DNA from: Membranipora membranacea
Taxonomy: Eukaryota; Bryozoa; Gymnolaemata; Cheilostomatida; Membraniporidae
Assembly (NCBI GenBank): GCA_914767715.1
Contig: OU612071.1
Location: 27,961,681-28,025,680, forward strand
Direction: 5' to 3'
Length of the DNA stretch: 64,000 bases
The notes under the pieces were generated by a model that saw nothing but the letters and a program-made list of their open reading frames with translations, was not told where the DNA came from and ran no database searches. Both the position numbers and the translations under genes were made by a program. Shown one piece after another: positions 58,862 through 64,000 of this stretch. Within the stretch, counting starts at the first letter, position 1. Each line of letters opens with the position of its first letter.

Positions 58862-59689
58862 ATGTCTTCATTGAAAAAGTATTTCCTAATTGAACCAGAA
58901 AGGTATAATGAATTGGTCAGTCACTCCAAGTCTAGAACTGATTTGTTGACACACCCGAATGTCAAGGTTTTGAAAGAAATAGATACAAAGATTGATGATA
59001 TTCTCAAGGAACCAACAACTTCAGATGTGGAAAAGCTTGACGAGTACAACTCTAATCTAGATAGATACAAAAGGAATTTCCGAAATGCTATTGAAACTTC
59101 AAGAAAGGATGCATTCTTGACTGACCCTATACCAAGAGAAAGTAATTTGCAAACACTTAAGCTACCAACTCAATCTGTCTCCGATTCAAACTCTAATGCT
59201 CATCCCAGCAATTCATCCACAAACACTTCAACACCGACACTGGAAAAAGCATCAAAAAAAAACATTTTTACTGAAACATTAAAAACTGTTCCAAAATCTT
59301 ATCAGTCTAGCGCTGTCAGACTTTCTAAATTCATTAACTCATCAAAGGATTTCACTATGACCACCCCAGGAGTGTTGAAATACAAGGGTAATGAATGGAA
59401 TATATCAGATGCTGAGGAATTGTTTAAGAGTGCGGTAACTTATAGGAACATTTTTGGAAAGCAGAGGGAGACAGTTAATAATTTCGTCGCGGCATTAGCA
59501 GAAGCAGGATTCCCTACCTCCTCATTACCCTATACCCGTAAGTTAAAAGCTCTAGATAAGAAACGAGTGATTGTTGATAAACTTCCACCTCCATCATGGA
59601 AACAGCTAAAGCGAAAAGACAAAAACAAAGGATTAAAAAGCACACCAACAGGAACAAAACCAATAAAGTGGGAAAAGTTCGACAGCTGA
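58862..59689 (+). CDS. Polinton conserved protein, 275 residues, function unknown
   Basis: The N-terminal third is helical and charged (NVKVLKEIDTKIDDIL, LDRYKRNFRNAIETSRK). A Ser/Thr/Asn-rich linker follows (residues about 105-130), then a folded-looking C-terminal half (VPKSYQSSAVRLSKFI, GVLKYKGNEW, RETVNNFVAAL) and a basic tail (KQLKRKDKNK). This half recurs in Polinton proteins as far as I recognise, yet no enzymatic motif is visible. Overlaps the open reading frame of the integrase by about 95 bases. Its stop is at 59687-59689, nine bases before the integrase's probable start at 59698. Confidence 0.6.
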   Translation: MSSLKKYFLIEPERYNELVSHSKSRTDLLTHPNVKVLKEIDTKIDDILKEPTTSDVEKLDEYNSNLDRYKRNFRNAIETSRKDAFLTDPIPRESNLQTLKLPTQSVSDSNSNAHPSNSSTNTSTPTLEKASKKNIFTETLKTVPKSYQSSAVRLSKFINSSKDFTMTTPGVLKYKGNEWNISDAEELFKSAVTYRNIFGKQRETVNNFVAALAEAGFPTSSLPYTRKLKALDKKRVIVDKLPPPSWKQLKRKDKNKGLKSTPTGTKPIKWEKFDS

Positions 59690-60756
59690 GCAATCAAATG
59701 TCTCAAAAGCTTACACAATTGTACTATAAACCTTCCCTCCCATCATCTCTTGGAGGGCAACAACACCTTCATGACAAAGCAGCTGATATTCCACAGCAGA
59801 TGATAAAGGAGTGGTTGTCAACACAAGATGCATATACTTTGCATAAAACAGCGCGCAAAAATTTTTTGAGACGACCAACAATTGTGAGTGGGGCAAACGT
59901 TCAATACCAAGCTGACTTGGTAGATATGCGCAAATATTCACCTCACAACTCCGGTTATAATTATATCCTCACATTGATTGATGTGTTTACGAAGTTTGGT
60001 TGGTGTGTTCCTCTTAAAACGAAACAAGGGAAAGAAATAAGTGCAGAATTGGGAAAGATTTTATCCACTTCACCATGCAAGGATTTGCAGACTGATAAAG
60101 GAAAAGAGTTTTACAACTCATCGGTCAAAACTCTGCTGAAAAAGCTTCAAATAAGGCACTTTTCTACCGAAAATGATGATATTAAAGCGTCAATTGTGGA
60201 GCGTTTCAATCGTACTATTCAATCTAAGCTCCATCGTTGGTTTACATATACTAACACATATGGATGGACCCAAGTGATAGATGATATAACGAAAGGGTAT
60301 AATGCCACCAAACACTCTGCGACCAAGGTTCCTCCCAAAGATGCAGCAAAAGCCAACCAAGAAGATATATGGCTCAACCTTCACTTCCGAGAGAGTCTCC
60401 AGAAACACAAAAAGAATGACATTAACATAAATGACCCAGTGAGAATAAGCAAGTATAAGCATGTTTTTGCAAAAGGATATGACCAAAACTGGTCAAGTGA
60501 GGTATTTTTTGTTGACAAAATCGAAAAGACATTTCCAATAACATACAGGTTGCGAGATCAAAAAGAAGAAAAGATTCATGGAACATATTATGCAAACGAA
60601 TTACAGAAGGTCTCTTTGCCAAAGACATTCATTATCGAGGATATTATACAAGAACGAGGAAATAAGCGTAATAAGGAATACTTTGTGACATATAGAGGCT
60701 ACCCTAGCAAATTTAATGAATGGATTAGTGCTGAACAATTAATAAAATTGCGATAA
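59596..60756 (+). CDS. Polinton integrase with C-terminal chromodomain
   Basis: Integrates the element's DNA ends into chromosomes. The frame is open from 59596 (386 codons), but the first 34 residues overlap the previous gene, and the likely start is Met35 (59698). The catalytic core shows QADLVDM (D107), QTDKGKEF (D167) and IVERFNRT (E202), giving a DD(34)E-type triad in rve-family order. Residues about 344-386 (FIIEDIIQER, then YFVTYRGYPSKFNEW) form a chromodomain, which in related integrases directs insertion towards modified histones. It is the kind of protein annotated in nematodes as transposon-derived F54H12.3. All catalytic residues are intact. Confidence 0.9.
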   Translation: METAKAKRQKQRIKKHTNRNKTNKVGKVRQLSNQMSQKLTQLYYKPSLPSSLGGQQHLHDKAADIPQQMIKEWLSTQDAYTLHKTARKNFLRRPTIVSGANVQYQADLVDMRKYSPHNSGYNYILTLIDVFTKFGWCVPLKTKQGKEISAELGKILSTSPCKDLQTDKGKEFYNSSVKTLLKKLQIRHFSTENDDIKASIVERFNRTIQSKLHRWFTYTNTYGWTQVIDDITKGYNATKHSATKVPPKDAAKANQEDIWLNLHFRESLQKHKKNDININDPVRISKYKHVFAKGYDQNWSSEVFFVDKIEKTFPITYRLRDQKEEKIHGTYYANELQKVSLPKTFIIEDIIQERGNKRNKEYFVTYRGYPSKFNEWISAEQLIKLR

Positions 60757-60803
60757 ATAATTTTGTCTCCTCACTTACTGACTCTACGCACTCCAGGGCA
60801 GTC

Positions 60804-61559
60804 ATGAGCAATTCATTTTATGTAGTTCTGCCATCAAATGCATCTTTAAAATTTTTTCCAGATAATAAACTTCATTCATATAAGACTAAAATCCCAAAAC
60901 TTCCAATTCATGATGGTGCCTGGGAGGTGGGAATGACAGAAATTCAGTTTCCTGCCAGATGGCCAAATGTCATGAATGCAAAGGTTTGGATTAAATTCTC
61001 CAACGGAACAATGACTGAGTTCAGTTTGCACGATGGGTTTTACCCCTCTGTTGAAAAGCTGGTCTCCGAAATAACAAAGGTCATCAGCAATGCTGGGTGC
61101 ACGGGTAATTTAAGTATATACTATGACGAGCTTCGTGATAGAACAGCTATAACAGTGAAGGGTAATGAAGTAGCCGGTGTGACTTTCACAGAAAACCTAA
61201 TACAGATCATGGGTTTTAACAAAAACCATGGCGAGTTATTTCTAAATGGAGTTCATTGGTCAGGCGCAGCTAGCGATATCAATGATGGTTTGGTTGGGCT
61301 ATTTGTGTACACAGATATTGTTCAGCGTAGATTGGTTGGAGACGTAATGGTGCCATTGCTCAGAGTTGTACCGGCTGAGCCATCTCGCCAAAGCTCAACA
61401 TTTAAGTGGGTTACTTTTCAAGACGTGCAATATGTTCCAGTTGCCTCCACACATACAGACACAGTGGAGGTGAATATAAGGCGAGACGATGGAAGAATAA
61501 TTGCATTTGAGAAAGGAAAGACAAACGTGACGCTACATTTCCGGAAAGTCAAACCATGA
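60804..61559 (+). CDS. Polinton minor capsid (penton-like) protein
   Basis: 251 residues beginning SNSFYVVLPSNAS, then an N-terminal stretch with WEVGMTEIQFP and later LVGLFVYTDIVQRRLVGD and VPLLRVV. It is beta-strand-rich with no membrane segment. Length and position between integrase and the capsid gene fit the single-jelly-roll minor capsid of Polintons, which forms the five-fold vertices. That fold is inferred from family context. The stop overlaps the next start as ATGA. Confidence 0.7.
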   Translation: MSNSFYVVLPSNASLKFFPDNKLHSYKTKIPKLPIHDGAWEVGMTEIQFPARWPNVMNAKVWIKFSNGTMTEFSLHDGFYPSVEKLVSEITKVISNAGCTGNLSIYYDELRDRTAITVKGNEVAGVTFTENLIQIMGFNKNHGELFLNGVHWSGAASDINDGLVGLFVYTDIVQRRLVGDVMVPLLRVVPAEPSRQSSTFKWVTFQDVQYVPVASTHTDTVEVNIRRDDGRIIAFEKGKTNVTLHFRKVKP

Positions 61560-61984
61560 GTAGATCATATAGCTTTGATACCCCGTCAAACATATTACAT
61601 AAACATTACAAAGGAAATGCGTACCAACAAGGTGGCTTTATACCTGTATTTCGCGGTGCAACAAGACAGCGTGGCTATGGGTTAGGAGGTGTCTTCACGC
61701 GTATTTTTAGAAGTTTTGCGCCAACTCTCGAAACTGTAGCAAAGTCAGCTGGCAAGCAACTACTAAAGACAGGTGCTAACTTTGCTTCTGATTTGATTGA
61801 TGGACAGAAACTTTCCACTGCTGCAGTCAAAAATTTGACCTTAGGTGGGAAGAAACTTATTAGAACTCTAACCTCAGACATAACTGGAGGCAAAAGGGGA
61901 GGAGTCAAGAGGAAACTGGCTGTGGGAGGTTTGAAGGGCAATAAAAAGCGACGGCTACAGAAGAAGCGCGACATTTTCTCATAG
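61556..61984 (+). CDS. Polinton glycine-rich basic virion protein
   Basis: 142 residues. Gly/Arg-rich front (QQGGFIPVFRGATRQRGYG), an amphipathic helix after it (GGVFTRIFRSFAPTLETVAK), then AGKQLLKTGANFASDLIDG and a very basic end (KRKLAVGGLKGNKKRRLQKK). The pattern recalls small basic or membrane-active core proteins of adenovirus-like particles; the similarity is of composition, not proven homology. The start ATG shares bases with the preceding stop (61556-61559), and the next gene begins five bases after its stop. Confidence 0.6.
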   Translation: MSRSYSFDTPSNILHKHYKGNAYQQGGFIPVFRGATRQRGYGLGGVFTRIFRSFAPTLETVAKSAGKQLLKTGANFASDLIDGQKLSTAAVKNLTLGGKKLIRTLTSDITGGKRGGVKRKLAVGGLKGNKKRRLQKKRDIFS

Positions 61985-61989
61985 GCAAA

Positions 61990-63339
61990 ATGACAACAAC
62001 AGGTGAATATCAAAAACTTGACAAACATGCTGTGGAAATTGCTATGGATGAATTACAGATCTTTGACAACATTCACGTCAACACAAATCTTAAGGAATCT
62101 GAGATCCATGAGATAACACCAGAGACGCATCCTCAAGGCTTAGAACCAGTGACATTCGAAATAACCGGATCCAATACTCACTACTATGATCTTGCAAACT
62201 CATTACTTCATCTTCAGATCATGATTCAGAATTCAGATGGAACTAAATTGGATACTGATGGAACGAAAGTTGTTGTAACTCCATCACAGCAGATTTTTCA
62301 TAGCTTGATTTCTAAGTTCTCAGTACTGCTTAATCACAAACAAGTTGAAGATAATGTACATTATGCACACAAAGCATTTCTTACCAACATTTTGAATCAT
62401 GATGACGGAGCTAAGCACACTCATTTGCGAACAGTTGGATGGATATCAGACGACATGATTGAGGAGCATTCTGAGCAATTAACTGGTACTCAAGACGCAA
62501 AAATGAAAGCAAGGGCTGCAAAGCTAGCGGGAAGTCCAGTACTAGACCTCATTGGAAGATTGAACTCCCCGATTTTCATGCAAAAAAAGTATATGTTGCC
62601 AGGGGTTTCAATGAGGTTTGAATTGCAATTTAACAGCCCACAATTTGTCCTACAACATATTAAAGGTGTTACGGATCCGCATGATTACAAAATTGAGATT
62701 GTTAAGGCATCAATGCTGATGAGAAGATTAGAAGTGCATCCGTCTGTCAGCATCTCACATATTGAGACTCTGCGTAAAACACCAGCCAAGTATGTAATGA
62801 ATGGGTCGGATGTCAAGTTCTTTACGATCTCACCAGGAAGAGGAAGTGAAACAATTACGGTATTATCAAACCAACAGGAGCCCAAACTGATCATTTTTGG
62901 TATGGTAAAGCACTCTGCCAAGAATGGGTCCTACAACCACTCCCCATTTAAGTTTGAACCATTTCACCTATCATCCATCAATGTTATGGTTAACAACAAC
63001 TATGCGCTGAAGAAACCACTAGTAGTTGACTTTGAAAAGAATATCTATATGAGAGCTTATCATAATCTTCAAACAGTGTGTGAGAAAACCTTCACAGAGC
63101 AAGGTAACGGGATAACACCAGAACATTTTAAGAGCAGCCTTTGTCTCTATGCTTTTGATTTGACAAGCGATTGGTGTCATGGTGAAGGGACCCATCTGCA
63201 GCGCATAAGTGACACAAAAGTAGAACTTACTTTCTCCCAACCACTGAATGAGACTGTCAATTTGATGGTTTACTATGAGTATGACGAATTACTGAATATT
63301 GATGAATTGAGGAATGCAAGTTTGGCATCGGTATCATGA
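61990..63339 (+). CDS. Polinton major-capsid-like protein
   Basis: 449 residues, all open. The N-terminal part has ETHPQGLEPVTFEITGS and a Tyr-rich DLANSLLHLQIM strand, later FILMRRLEVHP-like and FKFEPFHLSSINVMVN segments, ending with MVYYEYDELLNIDE. It is recognisable as the capsid-type protein named F54H12.2 in nematode annotations. In Polintons the major capsid has two jelly-roll domains and assembles trimeric capsomers; the fold here is inferred from family identity and size. Its stop overlaps the protease start as ATGA (63336-63339). Confidence 0.75.
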   Translation: MTTTGEYQKLDKHAVEIAMDELQIFDNIHVNTNLKESEIHEITPETHPQGLEPVTFEITGSNTHYYDLANSLLHLQIMIQNSDGTKLDTDGTKVVVTPSQQIFHSLISKFSVLLNHKQVEDNVHYAHKAFLTNILNHDDGAKHTHLRTVGWISDDMIEEHSEQLTGTQDAKMKARAAKLAGSPVLDLIGRLNSPIFMQKKYMLPGVSMRFELQFNSPQFVLQHIKGVTDPHDYKIEIVKASMLMRRLEVHPSVSISHIETLRKTPAKYVMNGSDVKFFTISPGRGSETITVLSNQQEPKLIIFGMVKHSAKNGSYNHSPFKFEPFHLSSINVMVNNNYALKKPLVVDFEKNIYMRAYHNLQTVCEKTFTEQGNGITPEHFKSSLCLYAFDLTSDWCHGEGTHLQRISDTKVELTFSQPLNETVNLMVYYEYDELLNIDELRNASLASVS

Positions 63340-63851
63340 ACTCACAACAGCTAAGGAATATTTTGAACAGTGATGAGCACACATCAAGGCTGAACCCGAG
63401 TGTTAAATCATTGGATGAATTTGTGAACACCGAGATATTTATTCCATCAATGAATATTGTCAACTTTGACCAATCTCATCAGCCAGGAAGCCATTGGATC
63501 GCGGTGAATATAACAGACTCCGGAAGCATAGAGTACTTTGACTCATATGGAGACACTGTCCAAAATATTTTGATTGATACCAAACTAAAACAAATGGGAA
63601 GAATAAAGCGTAGTAAACATGTATTGCAAGGGATTTCTACAGTTTGTGGACAATATTGTCTTATTTTTCTGTTGATGCGAGCAAGAAACTACTCATACAA
63701 AAATATTTTATCTAAATTGAGACAAGTTGACTCATCAAGGGAGAGGGACTTTATTGTTAGCCAAGTGATCAATGACCTTTATTTTGGAAATATTTTAAAA
63801 AAAAAGGTAGAAGTTTTTGATAAAAATATGCTATATAATGAAAATCAATAA
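63336..63851 (+). CDS. Polinton adenain-like cysteine protease
   Basis: 171 residues. Catalytic residues appear in the order of the adenain/ULP1 (C48/C5) fold: H53 in SHWIAVNI, D69 in YFDSYG, Q98 (oxyanion) and C104 in TVCGQYC, six residues after the glutamine. It matures the virion proteins by cutting them. Length is slightly short of adenovirus adenain, but no block is missing. The start overlaps the capsid stop (ATGA), suggesting coupled expression. Intact. Confidence 0.9.
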   Translation: MNSQQLRNILNSDEHTSRLNPSVKSLDEFVNTEIFIPSMNIVNFDQSHQPGSHWIAVNITDSGSIEYFDSYGDTVQNILIDTKLKQMGRIKRSKHVLQGISTVCGQYCLIFLLMRARNYSYKNILSKLRQVDSSRERDFIVSQVINDLYFGNILKKKVEVFDKNMLYNENQ

Positions 63852-64000
63852 ATATTTTAACAGAGCACAGATTTATACAGTAAACATCCATGTGGAATAC
63901 AAATGCAAATGAATATACATGGGAAGTTTAATAAACCACAAGAGTAAGCATTTCTCATCACGATAAAAGGAGGTGAGACATTAGAAAAATATCATAGAAG
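63852..64000. other. Downstream of the protease
   Basis: Contains AATAAA at 63849-63854 and another at 63930-63935. No ORF begins before the window ends. Confidence 0.4.

Larger units (their letters stand above)
58486..64000 (+). mobile_element. Maverick/Polinton-type virus-like element, partial
   Basis: Seven intact plus-strand genes in 5.4 kb: small basic protein, 275-residue protein, DDE integrase with chromodomain, penton-like protein, glycine-rich basic protein, major-capsid-like protein and adenain-like protease. The integrase, capsid and protease set is the signature of Polintons, self-synthesising transposons that are related to adintoviruses and adenoviruses. Two neighbouring genes overlap by ATGA, and others are separated by 4-50 bp. 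DNA polymerase B and the packaging ATPase are not in the window; they may lie past 64000. Left border undefined. Confidence 0.85.

Overview
The window looks like intergenic, transposon-dense nuclear DNA from an animal. It has AT-rich sequence, GT-AG introns, several CR1/L2-like LINE remnants, LTR elements, hAT-like and foldback elements, and an intact stretch of a Maverick/Polinton-type virus-like element. The element mix and the small disulfide-rich secreted peptide gene would fit a marine lophotrochozoan such as a mollusc. That assignment is inference; no conserved single-copy host gene is visible to fix the taxon.

Layout. 1-6.6 kb: a RING-finger relic, then a broken LINE reverse transcriptase split by four LTRs separated by three short internal segments (minus orientation). 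7-12.4 kb: a TA-flanked MITE, a 1 kb hAT-like element with an 8-bp target duplication, degenerate tandem repeats and a 0.7 kb foldback element. 12.7-14.7 kb: a 5'-truncated LINE. 14.8-17.6 kb: a small peptide locus. It holds one apparently complete spliced gene for a secreted 45-residue peptide and, in inverted orientation on either side, two copies of a second cysteine-rich terminal exon. 19.4-24.7 kb: two more LINE remnants, the second carrying nested insertions. 26.7-37.8 kb: an LTR retrotransposon with gag, an envelope-like ORF and, unexpectedly, an aspartic protease after the envelope; reverse transcriptase and integrase are not visible. A 1.9 kb hAT-like element carrying a spliced gene fragment sits near its 3' end. 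39-41.7 kb: a 1.3 kb foldback element flanked by TTAA and a small MITE. 46.7-48.7 and 49.7-50.0 kb: 31-bp minisatellites. 50.5 kb: a 118-bp palindrome with flanking duplications. 53.2-55 kb: minus-strand remnants of a CCHC/SGNH-like retroelement ORF and a Mutator-like transposase. 58.5-64 kb: seven intact, tightly packed plus-strand genes of a Polinton (two small conserved proteins, integrase with chromodomain, penton-like minor capsid, a basic glycine-rich protein, major capsid-like, adenain-like protease). The element runs off the window before any polymerase or packaging ATPase is seen.

How the genes fit together. The Polinton genes form one virion and integration module. Its ORFs are all open while almost every other element here is full of stops and frameshifts, so it is probably young or under selection. 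The peptide locus is the only convincing host-type gene content. Its two inverted terminal exons differ more in the coding part than in the adjoining non-coding part, which is the pattern expected of fast-evolving secreted peptides.
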